Origin: Thalassospira sp. HF15
Lineage (GTDB): Bacteria; Pseudomonadota; Alphaproteobacteria; Rhodospirillales; Thalassospiraceae
Length of the DNA: 55,539 nucleotides
Direction: 5' to 3'
Assembly (NCBI RefSeq): GCF_011806525.1
Contig: NZ_JAAVKI010000010.1
Span: 1-55,539 of the forward strand
A program made the position numbers and the translations under genes. The notes under the pieces were generated by a model. It saw only the letters and a list, made by a program, of their open reading frames with translations, had not been told where the DNA came from and made no database searches. Shown here in pieces: positions 37,841 through 46,459 of the stretch (its first letter is position 1; every line of letters starts with the position of its first letter).

Positions 37841-38821
37841 ATGAAAATTTTGATCACGGGTGCAACCGGAAAGGTCGGTAAGGCATTTTTGGCGGCATTT
37901 CTTGATAACCATAGATATGCATCGGCCAAGGTCGTGGCGCTGTGCCATAACCGAAAAATAGATGCGGGTGAGAGGGTTGAGGTCATTACGGGTTCTCTGT
38001 CCGACCCGGAAGCCGTTGCGCACGCGATGGATGGCGTAACCCATGTGCTTCATATGGCGGCCGTGAAAGAAAGCCCTGATCTGGTTATTGATGTCGCGAT
38101 CAAGGGGATGTTCCTGCTTCTTGAGGCCGCGCGCCAGTCTCCGACCCTAAAGCAGTTCATTCTTATCGGTGGCGATTGCTCTGTTGGGCATATTTTCAAG
38201 GATTATCCAGCGCCGATCACAGAAGTCTCCCCAAGGCAGGCCTACAGCGGCTGCTATGCGCTGACCAAGGTGCTCGAAGAGGTGATGATCGAGCAATATC
38301 AGATCCAGTATGGCCTGAATGGCACAGTTTTACGTGTGCCCTGGATCATGGAGAAAGACGATTTTAAATGCGCGCTTTCGTTCGGGGCTGACCAGTTCGG
38401 CGGTCCGGTCTGGAGCGACCTGATGAGTGCAGAAAAGGCATCGCGTCTTGCCGAGGGCAATTTTGTGCCGTTGATGCGCGACAAGACAAGTGCGTCTCTC
38501 AAGCGCAATTTTGTTCATGTCGATGATCTGGTTGCTGCGTTGATGGCGGCCCTCGATCACCCTGCCGCGATGCAGGAGCTTTTCAATATCTCTATGGATG
38601 AGCCGGTCGATTACGCACAGGTGGCAGAATACCTGATGCGAACGCGTGATATGGAGCCAGTGGAAATACCCACGCCGTTTCACAGTAACTGGCTCGACAA
38701 CACCAAGGCGCGGCACGCGTTCGGTTGGCGGCCGCAAGTAGGTTTCGAGGAGATGATCGAGCGGGCCTGGGCATATGAGAGAAGCCCGAGCGATCCTCGG
38801 AAAATCTGGTATCCGGGGTAA
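37841..38821 (+). CDS. NAD(P)-dependent epimerase/dehydratase-family protein
   Basis: 326 residues of the extended short-chain dehydrogenase fold. The nucleotide motif GATGKVGKA (residues 7-15), the catalytic YALTK (Tyr-x3-Lys, about 146-150) and the preceding IGGDCSV (about 108) are present. NFVHVDDLVAAL and FGWRPQVGFEEM are typical of sugar epimerase/dehydrogenase members. It could be a uronate or aldose dehydrogenase or a sugar epimerase; sequence alone does not decide. First gene after the candidate LacI operator, 36 bases before a sugar-binding-protein gene. Confidence 0.87.
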   Translation: MKILITGATGKVGKAFLAAFLDNHRYASAKVVALCHNRKIDAGERVEVITGSLSDPEAVAHAMDGVTHVLHMAAVKESPDLVIDVAIKGMFLLLEAARQSPTLKQFILIGGDCSVGHIFKDYPAPITEVSPRQAYSGCYALTKVLEEVMIEQYQIQYGLNGTVLRVPWIMEKDDFKCALSFGADQFGGPVWSDLMSAEKASRLAEGNFVPLMRDKTSASLKRNFVHVDDLVAALMAALDHPAAMQELFNISMDEPVDYAQVAEYLMRTRDMEPVEIPTPFHSNWLDNTKARHAFGWRPQVGFEEMIERAWAYERSPSDPRKIWYPG

Positions 38822-38857
38822 TCAATTCCGGGCCAGACCAACTAGGGAGAGCTAAAC

Positions 38858-39853
38858 GTGAAACATAAAATGTTACTAACTCTCACATCTGCGCTGATTA
38901 TCGCGGCAGGTGTTGGCACCGCAAATGCCGATGACAAAAAGACATTGGCCATTGTGGTGAAAGGCTTGGATAACCCGTTCTTCGAGCAAATCAATCTGGG
39001 TTGCCAGAAGTGGATTTCGGAGAACATGGACTCTGAATATGAGTGTTTGTACACCGGCCCTGCATCCAGTGCCGATGAGGCGGGCGAAGTTCAGATCGTT
39101 GATGACTTGCTGACCCGCGGTGTTGCTGCAATCGCAATTTCACCGTCGAATGCGCCAGCCATGGCTAACCGAATTCGTCAGATCAATCCGGATGTTCCGG
39201 TGATGACGATTGATGCCGATTTCCTTGAAAAAGATCGCGATTTGCGTGCGACCTATCTGGGAACCGACAACTATCTGATGGGTGTCAAAATGGCCGAAGA
39301 AGCCATGACTCTGAAGCCGGGTGGGGGATCGGTATGTTTGCAACTGGGTAATGTTGCGGCTGACAATATCAATGCACGTGCCGCTGGCTTCCGCGACACA
39401 ATTTCAGGGGTAAAAGGGACCGAGCGCCTTGCGAACAGCAATGGCTGGACGGAAATCGAAGGTTGTCCGGTCTTTACCAATGATCAGGTTGATCTTGCCA
39501 ACCAGCAGATGGCCGACACCTTTACGGCGAACCCGGATCTTGATGCCTTTATTCTGATTGGTGGCTGGGCCCAGTTCGCGCCGCAAGCCTATGCGCAGGT
39601 TACCGACCAGGTCATGGACCGGCTGAAGTCCAAGGAGTTGATCCTGATCGCTGGCGATACCCTTCCGCCGCAGACACAGGCATTCCGGGATGGGCGCAGT
39701 CATGCGCAGGTTGGTCAGCGTCCGTTTGAGATGGGGTATCGGGCACCGGATGTGATGATCGAACTGATCAATGGCAAAAAGGTCGATGATCCGCTCTATA
39801 CGGGGCTGGATGTTTGCAATCAATCGGATCCGGGTTTTTGCGCGGATAACTAA
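38858..39853 (+). CDS. sugar ABC transporter substrate-binding protein (first of two in the locus)
   Basis: 331 residues from GTG at 38858, which has AGGGAGAG upstream; ATG at 38870 is possible. Signal peptide KHKMLLTLTSALIIAAGVG, cut near ANA-DD. Periplasmic binding fold: LAIVVKGLDNPFFEQINLG, LLTRGVAAIAISPSNAPAM, GDTLPPQTQAFRDGRSHAQVGQ (part: FRDGRSHAQVGQRPFEMGY). Cys pairs (GCQKW..YECLY and DVCNQSDPGFC) may form disulfides. A terminator follows directly. No ATPase or permease gene follows at once, so it must use the transporter genes at 42127-46459 or others. Confidence 0.88.
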   Translation: MKHKMLLTLTSALIIAAGVGTANADDKKTLAIVVKGLDNPFFEQINLGCQKWISENMDSEYECLYTGPASSADEAGEVQIVDDLLTRGVAAIAISPSNAPAMANRIRQINPDVPVMTIDADFLEKDRDLRATYLGTDNYLMGVKMAEEAMTLKPGGGSVCLQLGNVAADNINARAAGFRDTISGVKGTERLANSNGWTEIEGCPVFTNDQVDLANQQMADTFTANPDLDAFILIGGWAQFAPQAYAQVTDQVMDRLKSKELILIAGDTLPPQTQAFRDGRSHAQVGQRPFEMGYRAPDVMIELINGKKVDDPLYTGLDVCNQSDPGFCADN

Positions 39854-39872
39854 TACAAATCCTTGATGAACT

Positions 39873-39908
39873 GAGCCGGATTTGTCGATCAGATCCGGCT
39901 CGATTTTT
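39873..39908 (+). terminator. Rho-independent terminator after the binding-protein gene
   Basis: GAGCCGGAT pairs with ATCCGGCTC, then GATTTTT. It lies 20 bases after the stop of the binding-protein gene and before the next gene, so expression of the dehydrogenase downstream is by read-through or a separate promoter. Confidence 0.82.
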
Positions 39909-39938
39909 ATCCGGACTTACACAGGGGCGGAAGACGAC

Positions 39939-40946
39939 GTGACAAATACAAAAAAAATCAATTGGGGTATTCTTTCGACGGCCAACATCGGCGTGGGAAA
40001 AGTTATTCCGGCAATCAAGAAATCACCCTCATCGAATGTGTTGGGGATTGCATCGCGCAATGCGGGCCGGTCAGCGAGGGTGGCCAATGACCTTGGAATT
40101 CAAAAGTCTTACGCCTCTTACGAGGCATTGATCGCAGATCCGGAAATCGATGCGATCTACAACCCGTTGCCAAACAACATGCATGTGGACTGGACGCTTG
40201 CCGCGGCGCGGGCGGGCAAGCATGTGCTGTGCGAAAAGCCTATCGGTTTGAATGCGCGCGATGCAGAGCGGTTAAGGGACTGTCCGAAGAACGTGCAGGT
40301 CGCAGAGGCGTTCATGGTGCGCTACCACCCGCAATGGATCCGTGTCCGGGAGATGGTCAGGAGTGGCGAGCTTGGTGAGGTAAGGGCGATCCAGGCAGCA
40401 TTCAGTTACTTCAACAATGACGGGCAGGATATTCGCAACAGACCAGAGGCCGGCGGCGGTGCAATCATGGACATAGGCTGCTACCCGATCACAGCGGGAC
40501 GGTTTCTATTTGAAGACAATCCCTTGCGCGTGATGGCGCTGATTGATCGTGATCCCACGTTCAAAACAGACCGCATGGCAAGTGTTGTTGCCGACTTCGG
40601 GGGCGGACGACAACTGTCATTCATGGTTTCCACGCAGTTGTGCCCGTATCAAACGTTAAACGTGTTTGGCACGAAGGCGCGCGTTGAAATCATGATTCCC
40701 TATAACGCACCTGCAGATGAAGAAACGGCACTGATCGTGGATACCGGTGAAAGCCTGGACGGCAGTCAGGCCGGTTGTGAGATTTTGCCTGCGTGTGACC
40801 AATACACCAAACAGGCAGAAATGTTCGCGCAGGCCATTTTGACGGGCACAAGCTTGCCATACGGAATTGAGGATTCGATTGCCTCCATGCGCGTTCTTGA
40901 CGCGGTTTTTGCGAGTGAAGAGCAAAAAACGTGGGTCAATGTGTGA
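39939..40946 (+). CDS. Gfo/Idh/MocA-family dehydrogenase
   Basis: 335 residues from GTG at 39939, with GGAAGA just upstream; an earlier TTG at 39882 lies within the terminator hairpin and is rejected. The Rossmann motif NWGILSTANIGVGKVIPAI, EKP with catalytic Lys (CEKPIGLNARDAERL), and GGGAIMDIGCYPITAGRFLF in the C-domain match the glucose-fructose oxidoreductase/dihydrodiol dehydrogenase branch, which includes NADP-linked xylose dehydrogenases. It probably oxidises the imported sugar to a lactone; the SMP-30 protein at 35481 could then open the lactone (inference). Confidence 0.88.
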   Translation: MTNTKKINWGILSTANIGVGKVIPAIKKSPSSNVLGIASRNAGRSARVANDLGIQKSYASYEALIADPEIDAIYNPLPNNMHVDWTLAAARAGKHVLCEKPIGLNARDAERLRDCPKNVQVAEAFMVRYHPQWIRVREMVRSGELGEVRAIQAAFSYFNNDGQDIRNRPEAGGGAIMDIGCYPITAGRFLFEDNPLRVMALIDRDPTFKTDRMASVVADFGGGRQLSFMVSTQLCPYQTLNVFGTKARVEIMIPYNAPADEETALIVDTGESLDGSQAGCEILPACDQYTKQAEMFAQAILTGTSLPYGIEDSIASMRVLDAVFASEEQKTWVNV

Positions 40947-41004
40947 TCAAAACCATCGACTTACGCAACCTGTGGTGAAAAACGCTTGATCCAAAATTAT
41001 TAAT

Positions 41005-41019
41005 GATATTATTAATTAA
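41005..41019. promoter_or_regulatory. candidate LacI-type operator, copy 2
   Basis: GATATTATTAATTAA, identical to 37797-37811, about 60 bases before the second binding-protein gene of the locus. It is flanked by further ATTATTAAT sequence. Exact sharing between two control regions argues for a common regulator. Confidence 0.6.
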
Positions 41020-41080
41020 GAATCGCACAGATAATTTATAAACACAGTTGTGCGGATAATTAATCGGGAGGATTAAACGC

Positions 41081-42028
41081 ATGAAATTTGCAACAACATT
41101 CGCCACCCTTGGTCTATCTATGGTTTTGGCCGGCGGGGCGATTGCACAAGAAAAGCAGCAGCTTGCATTCGTTGTGAATGCAGCATCGGACTTTTGGAAA
41201 CTTGCAGAAGCCGGGGTTGAGGCAGCACAAGCTGAACTGCCCAAATACGAGCTGCAATTCCGATACCCTGCCCAGGGGACGGCAGCTCTGCAGAACGCGC
41301 TGATGGATGATTTGGTCGCAGGGGGCACGGACGCGATCATGATTTCGTCTGCAGACCCCAAGAATTCAATTGATGCATTCAACCGCATCGCAGCCCAGGT
41401 CCCGCTATTCACGACCGATAGTGACGCACCGCAAAGTGATCGCATCGCATATCTTGGATCATCCAACACTGCCGCAGGGGTCCAGGCTGGCGAAGTTGCC
41501 GTCAAGGCAATGCCAGATGGCGGAAAATGCATGGGCTTCGTCGGTTTCCTTGGGGCCGATAACGCGATTGAGCGCATCGCAGGCTTCCGTCAGGCTGTCG
41601 AGGGCAGCGGCATCGAACTTGTAGATGTGCGCGGTGATGACGTCGACTTTGCGCGCGCACGTTCAAATGTCGATGATGTGCTTGCGGCAAATCCGGACAT
41701 TGATTGCATGGTCGGGTTCTATTCCTATAACCCGCCCAAAATATACGAAGCATTGCAGGCTGCGGGCAAATTGGGACAGGTTACCGTCATTGCATTTGAC
41801 GAGGATCCGGTAACGCTTGGTGCAGTTCGCGAAGGCAGCTTTGCCGGGACGGTTGTTCAGGATCCCTACCAGTGGGGCTATCAGGGCATGCATCTGATGG
41901 CGGATTACCTTGAGGGTGATAAGTCGCAGGTGCCTGCAGATGGTTTGATCATCGTGCCGACGCAGGTAATCGACAAATCCAATGTTGATGAGTTCGAAGC
42001 CGTCGTTAAGGAAAGAATAGGCGGGTAA
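41081..42028 (+). CDS. sugar ABC transporter substrate-binding protein (second of two in the locus)
   Basis: 315 residues with a signal peptide (KFATTFATLGLSMVLAGGA, cut near IAQ). Periplasmic binding fold: LAFVVNAASDFWKLAEAGV, GGTDAIMISSADPKNSIDAF, DSDAPQSDRIAYLGSSNTAAG (part: SDRIAYLGSSN), VIAFDEDPVTLGAVREGSF, VVQDPYQWGYQGMHLMADYL. CGGGAGGATTAA precedes the ATG. It heads a run of two ATPases and two permeases, with a strong hairpin after the gene. Only weakly like the binding protein at 38858, so the two may bind different sugars. Confidence 0.9.
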   Translation: MKFATTFATLGLSMVLAGGAIAQEKQQLAFVVNAASDFWKLAEAGVEAAQAELPKYELQFRYPAQGTAALQNALMDDLVAGGTDAIMISSADPKNSIDAFNRIAAQVPLFTTDSDAPQSDRIAYLGSSNTAAGVQAGEVAVKAMPDGGKCMGFVGFLGADNAIERIAGFRQAVEGSGIELVDVRGDDVDFARARSNVDDVLAANPDIDCMVGFYSYNPPKIYEALQAAGKLGQVTVIAFDEDPVTLGAVREGSFAGTVVQDPYQWGYQGMHLMADYLEGDKSQVPADGLIIVPTQVIDKSNVDEFEAVVKERIGG

Positions 42029-42046
42029 TTTTCTTCCCCCTGCCTA

Positions 42047-42084
42047 GCGAGTGGGTGCACAGATCTGCGAGTGCGCCCACTCGC
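42047..42084 (+). repeat. intercistronic hairpin after the third transporter's binding-protein gene
   Basis: GCGAGTGGG-T-GCAC pairs with GTGC-G-CCCACTCGC, 14 pairs including one T-G, over a 10-base loop. No real T run follows. Same position as hairpins at 20812 and 31788. Confidence 0.65.
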
Positions 42085-42126
42085 ACCTTTCCAACGATGT
42101 CGAATGGACATTGGGGAGCCGAGTAT

Positions 42127-43644
42127 ATGAGTGCAGTGCATGGGCTTGATCTGCGACTTGAAGGAGTCACCAAGGTTTATCCTGGGGTGGTGGCCCTTAA
42201 TGATGTTTCATTACAGATCAAAGCAGGAGAAGTTGTTGGACTTCTTGGTGAAAACGGGGCTGGAAAATCGACCCTGATGAAGATTCTCGGGGGGCTGATT
42301 GCCCCGACATCCGGGAAGATTATACTTGATGGTCAGCAGTATGACGCATTTGACGTCAAACAGTCCCAACAAGCGGGTATCGCGTTTGTTCATCAGGAAC
42401 TGAATGTTTTTGATAACATGGATGTTTCTGCCAACATCTTTCTGGGTCGGGAGATCGTTCGTGGGCCTCTTAGGCTGACTGATCGCAAGGCGATGAATGA
42501 AATGGCAGAGCCGCTTATTGAGCGTGTTGGCGCGCCATTCAAGCCGGACACACCGGTTTCCACCTTGTCCTTGGCAGAACGCCAATTGCTGGAAATCGCG
42601 AAGGCATTGTCGATGAATGCGCGGCTGGTCATTATGGATGAGCCGACATCAAGCCTTACACTTTCTGAAACCAACATGTTGCTTAAGGTCATTGCCGACC
42701 TAAAGGCGCAAGGAATTGCCGTCGTCTATATTTCACATCGGCTAAGCGAGGTGGAGGAATGTGTCGACCGGGCCGTTGTGCTGCGTGATGGTCAAAATGT
42801 CGGGGTGCTTGAACGCGAGGCGGTCACGCATGATGCGATGATCCGAATGATGATCGGACGAGAACTCAAGTCACTTTACACACCACCTGCGGTGCCAGCC
42901 ACCAAACCCATTCTTTCGGTCAAAAACTTTGCGATCAAAAGCAAGCCTGACCGCACGGCCAGCTTTGACGTGATGGCAGGCGAAATCCTTGGTGTTGCGG
43001 GCTTGATCGGGGCAGGGCGCACCGACCTGGCCGAAGCCATATTTGGTGTCGGAGACAAGCTTGGCGGAGAAATTCAGATCGATGGCATCGCGACGGAGAT
43101 CAATAGTCCGACCGATGCCATCGACGCAGGGCTGTATCTTGTGCCGGAAGACCGCAAACGGGCCGGGTTGATCCTTGAATTTCCGACACTGGAAAATGTC
43201 ACAATGGCCAACTTGCCGGCCTACACATCGCGCGGGCTTGTCTCCCAGAAACGTCAGATCGTCGTTGCAGAAGCCCAGCGCAGTGCGTTGGCAATTAAGA
43301 CACACGACGTCCGCCGTGCAGCCAATGAAATGTCTGGCGGCAACCAGCAAAAAGTCGTTTTGGCGAAGTGGCTGTCCATGGATCCGAAAGTCATCATTTT
43401 CGATGAGCCGACCCGGGGGATCGATGTCGGTGCGAAAGCCGAGATTTATGGATTGATGCGATCACTGGCCGATCGTGGAGTAGGGGTGATGATGATATCG
43501 AGCGATATGGAAGAAGTGATCGGGGTCTCTGACAGGATTGTCGTGATGAAAGACGGGTTGATTACAGGGGAATTGCCGCGCTTTCGGTTTTCCGAAAGCA
43601 ATGTACTCAATCTTGCCGTCGGCAAAGTGCTGGAAGAGGCCTGA
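42127..43644 (+). CDS. sugar ABC transporter ATPase, double domain
   Basis: 505 residues from ATG at 42127, with GGGGAG 9 bases before; upstream starts would run through the hairpin. First domain: Walker A GENGAGKST (about 40-48), LSLAERQLLEIAKAL (about 145), Walker B LVIMDEPTSSLT. Second domain: degenerate Walker A GLIGAGRTDLAEAIFG (about 296), VPEDRKRAG, signature MSGGNQQKVVLAKWL (about 402), Walker B VIIFDEPTRGIDVGAK. RbsA/MglA-like. It is followed after 3 bases by a permease gene. Confidence 0.93.
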   Translation: MSAVHGLDLRLEGVTKVYPGVVALNDVSLQIKAGEVVGLLGENGAGKSTLMKILGGLIAPTSGKIILDGQQYDAFDVKQSQQAGIAFVHQELNVFDNMDVSANIFLGREIVRGPLRLTDRKAMNEMAEPLIERVGAPFKPDTPVSTLSLAERQLLEIAKALSMNARLVIMDEPTSSLTLSETNMLLKVIADLKAQGIAVVYISHRLSEVEECVDRAVVLRDGQNVGVLEREAVTHDAMIRMMIGRELKSLYTPPAVPATKPILSVKNFAIKSKPDRTASFDVMAGEILGVAGLIGAGRTDLAEAIFGVGDKLGGEIQIDGIATEINSPTDAIDAGLYLVPEDRKRAGLILEFPTLENVTMANLPAYTSRGLVSQKRQIVVAEAQRSALAIKTHDVRRAANEMSGGNQQKVVLAKWLSMDPKVIIFDEPTRGIDVGAKAEIYGLMRSLADRGVGVMMISSDMEEVIGVSDRIVVMKDGLITGELPRFRFSESNVLNLAVGKVLEEA

Positions 43645-43647
43645 GAA

Positions 43648-44631
43648 ATGCAAAAAAAAGATATTGGTCTTGGCATTCTGATTATCGTGGTTGGCGCAAT
43701 TGTCTATATGCGCAACCCGCTGTTTCTGTCGCCTATTAACCTTGGCAATACCGCAAACCTGATTGGTCTTTTTGGCTTGTTTGCCATTGGTCAAGGGTTT
43801 GTCATCATGACCGGCGGTATTGACCTTTCCGTTGGATCGGTGATTGCGCTGCTTGGCGTGTTGTTTGTCGACATGGTCGGCAAATTTGGCGTTCCCTGGC
43901 CGCTGGCTGTGGCGATCATTATTGGCCTGGGCGTTCTGATTGGACTGGCACATGGTATACTGATTACACGATTCAGGCTTCAGCCATTCGTCGTTACCTT
44001 GTGCGGGCTTTTGATTTATCGCGGCATCGCACGTGGATACACCGCGGAATCTACTGCCGGTTTTCCTTTTGGCTCCAGCTATCCGCAGCTCGAATGGCTT
44101 ACAATCGGGCGGAGTTTTGGGATTCCGCACTCGTTCTTGGCGATGCTGATTGTGGCTGCTGTGATGTGGGTTATCTTGCATCACACTGTTTTTGGGCGTC
44201 ATCTCTGTGCGGTTGGCAAGAACGAAGAAGCAGCACGCTTTTCGGGGATAAACACCCGTTTCGTGACGGTGATGGCGTACGTTATCTGTGCGGTGCTTGC
44301 ATCCATCGCGGCCATATATTTCGCGATGTTCACCAAGTCAGTCCAACCGTCTTCGCATGGTAACTTTTACGAGCTGTATGCCATTGCAGCGGCTGTGCTG
44401 GGTGGATGTTCTCTGCGTGGGGGCGAAGGGTCGGTCATCGGCATTGTTCTGGGTGCAGTGTTGCTACAAGAGCTGCAAAACTTGGTGAACTTGCTGGGAA
44501 TCCCGTCGTCGCTGAATTTCGCCGTGATGGGCGCTGTGATCTTGCTTGGTGTATTGGCTGATCAACAATTTGCAGCTTATCGCACCCGAAAAAACACCGA
44601 GAGAGCGCTGGGCTTGTTGCAAAAGTCATAG
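43648..44631 (+). CDS. sugar ABC transporter permease
   Basis: 327 residues, BPD_transp_2 family with about 9 membrane segments. Motifs: GFVIMTGGIDLSVGSVIALL (about 50-69), GLAHGILITRFRLQPFVVTL (about 92-112), VGKNEEAARFSGINTRFV (about 188), LGGCSLRGGEGSVIG (about 249). Likely partner of the double ATPase just upstream. Confidence 0.92.
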   Translation: MQKKDIGLGILIIVVGAIVYMRNPLFLSPINLGNTANLIGLFGLFAIGQGFVIMTGGIDLSVGSVIALLGVLFVDMVGKFGVPWPLAVAIIIGLGVLIGLAHGILITRFRLQPFVVTLCGLLIYRGIARGYTAESTAGFPFGSSYPQLEWLTIGRSFGIPHSFLAMLIVAAVMWVILHHTVFGRHLCAVGKNEEAARFSGINTRFVTVMAYVICAVLASIAAIYFAMFTKSVQPSSHGNFYELYAIAAAVLGGCSLRGGEGSVIGIVLGAVLLQELQNLVNLLGIPSSLNFAVMGAVILLGVLADQQFAAYRTRKNTERALGLLQKS

Positions 44632-44646
44632 ATCACAAAAGACAAA

Positions 44647-44683
44647 CCTCTGCTCCCTGCCAAGTTACCGGGGCCAGCAGAGG
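44647..44683 (+). repeat. intercistronic hairpin before the single-domain ATPase gene
   Basis: CCTCTGCT pairs with AGCAGAGG, the right arm running into the purine-rich ribosome binding site AGGAAAGGGGGG. It could influence translation of the next gene or separate the two transporter halves. Confidence 0.45.
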
Positions 44684-44698
44684 AAAGGGGGGACATTC

Positions 44699-45439
44699 AT
44701 GAATGTGCTTGAACTTAAAAACATATCGAAACGCTATGGCGCCATTCAGGCACTTAATAACGTGTCCCTTGCCATTGCACCGGGTGAAGTTGTCGGACTG
44801 ATGGGGGATAACGGGGCCGGCAAATCCACCTTGGTCAAGGTGATTGCGGGGAACTTCGCCCCAACGTCGGGGGATATCCTTATTTCTGAGCAGAAAGCGG
44901 AATTTCAAAAGCCGTTGGATGCGCAGAAAGCTGGTATCGAGGTCGTTTATCAGGATCTTGCCATTTGCAACAACCTGAGTGCAGCTTCGAACGTGTTTTT
45001 GGGGCGTGAACCGACCCGCAGGATCGGGCCCGTCAAGGTTGTTGATTATGCCTTCATGCGCAGCAAATCCGCTGAGCTGTTTGCGCGATTGAAATCAGAA
45101 ACCCGTCCGCGTGACCTAGTGCACAAAATGTCTGGCGGGCAGCGTCAGGCCGTTGCAATCGCACGAACTCTTTTGAGTGACGCAAAGATCGTCCTGATGG
45201 ACGAGCCAACCGCGGCAATCTCCGTTCGGCAGGTGGCAGAGGTCCTGAACCTAATCCGGCAGCTTAGTGATCAGGGTATCGCTGTCGTTCTGATCAGCCA
45301 TCGAATGCCAGATGTTTTCGAGGTCGCAGACAAGGTTGTTGTCCTGCGGCGCGGTGAACTTGTTGCGGACAAGAAAGCAGCCCAGTCATCACCAGAAGAA
45401 ATTACCGGCCTGATCACCGGCGCGATTGAGCACGCATGA
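44699..45439 (+). CDS. sugar ABC transporter ATPase, single domain
   Basis: 246 residues from ATG at 44699, preceded by AAAGGGGGG; an earlier in-frame start at 44546 lies within the permease gene. Walker [10 protein letters not shown] (about 38-46), Q-loop VYQDLAICN (about 86), signature MSGGQRQAVAIART (about 144), Walker B IVLMDEPTAAIS. FrcA-like short class, related to the ATPase at 21967. It directly precedes a permease, so this pair looks like a second transporter core within the same locus. Confidence 0.92.
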   Translation: MNVLELKNISKRYGAIQALNNVSLAIAPGEVVGLMGDNGAGKSTLVKVIAGNFAPTSGDILISEQKAEFQKPLDAQKAGIEVVYQDLAICNNLSAASNVFLGREPTRRIGPVKVVDYAFMRSKSAELFARLKSETRPRDLVHKMSGGQRQAVAIARTLLSDAKIVLMDEPTAAISVRQVAEVLNLIRQLSDQGIAVVLISHRMPDVFEVADKVVVLRRGELVADKKAAQSSPEEITGLITGAIEHA

Positions 45440-45463
45440 GTGGACTTAAAAAGGAAAATGAAG

Positions 45464-46459
45464 ATGGCAACGCCAACTCTTGCTGAAGTTATCGACCGTT
45501 CACAACATCATGGATTGATCGCGCGGATTACCAGTCAGCAGATTTTCTGGGTGTTTCTGGCGGCTGTGATTGCCTGTTTGGCGTTGTCGATACTCACCGA
45601 CAGTTTCGCGACCGAAAGAAACCTTTTTAATGTTACGCGAAACTTTGCCTTTGTCGGGATCATTGCGCTTGGCATGACTGCGGTTATTGCGTCAGGCGGG
45701 ATAGATCTTTCTGTTGGCTCCACATTGGTGATCTCGGCAATGACGGTAAGCGTCATCATGTCCGCGGGAATGCCGTTTTGGGTCGGCTGTATTGCCGCAC
45801 TTTCAATTTCACTGCTTGTGGGGGCGGTCAATGGTGTGCTGATTGCCTATGCGGGAATGCCGCCATTCGTTGTGACGCTCGGAATGTTGTCAGTCGCCCG
45901 CAGCTTGGCAATGGTGCTTTCTGACAACAAAATGATCTACGAGTTCGGCCCGGATCACGACTTTTTGCTTTGGCTTGGTGGCGGTTCGACCCTCGGTCTT
46001 CCGCACCCGTTGATCATCATGGTGATCCTGGCATGCCTGACCGCGTTCGCATTCAGGCATTTACGCTGGGGCCAGCACCTTTTCGCGATTGGTGGTAACG
46101 AAAATGCAGCGGTTCTGACCGGCATTCCGGTCGCACGCATAAAAGTCAGCGTGTATATGTTTTCCGCCCTGATGGCCGGTATCACCGGGGTTTTGGAAGT
46201 TGGCTGGCTTGGCGGAGTGACGACCAATCTTGGTCAGGCCATGGAACTGACCGTAATTGCGGCAGCCGTCATTGGCGGGGCCAATCTTGCAGGTGGCGGA
46301 GGCACCGCATTTGGTGCTGTGGTCGGTGCCTTGTTAATTGAAGTGATCCGCAACAGCCTGATTTTGCTTGGGATAAGCACATTTTGGCAGGGAACCTTTG
46401 TTGGATCGTTCATTGTCGTAGCTGTCGCGTTTGATCGCTTTAGGCAGAGAAAGTCCTAG
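45464..46459 (+). CDS. sugar ABC transporter permease
   Basis: 331 residues from ATG at 45464, chosen because AAGGA lies 8 bases before it; GTG at 45440 directly after the ATPase stop and ATG at 45458 are alternatives. BPD_transp_2 family, about 9 membrane segments: TAVIASGGIDLSVGSTLVIS (part: ASGGIDLSVGS), VNGVLIAYAGMPPFVVTLGM, IGGNENAAVLTGIPVARIKV, IGGANLAGGGGTAFGAVVGAL. Expected to pair with the single-domain ATPase just before it. Last gene of the locus; no terminator was identified. Confidence 0.9.
   Translation: MATPTLAEVIDRSQHHGLIARITSQQIFWVFLAAVIACLALSILTDSFATERNLFNVTRNFAFVGIIALGMTAVIASGGIDLSVGSTLVISAMTVSVIMSAGMPFWVGCIAALSISLLVGAVNGVLIAYAGMPPFVVTLGMLSVARSLAMVLSDNKMIYEFGPDHDFLLWLGGGSTLGLPHPLIIMVILACLTAFAFRHLRWGQHLFAIGGNENAAVLTGIPVARIKVSVYMFSALMAGITGVLEVGWLGGVTTNLGQAMELTVIAAAVIGGANLAGGGGTAFGAVVGALLIEVIRNSLILLGISTFWQGTFVGSFIVVAVAFDRFRQRKS

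Noticed and set aside
39882..39938. Upstream TTG start for the Gfo/Idh/MocA dehydrogenase
   Set aside because: It lies inside a terminator hairpin, and the added residues precede the conserved fold start without similarity.
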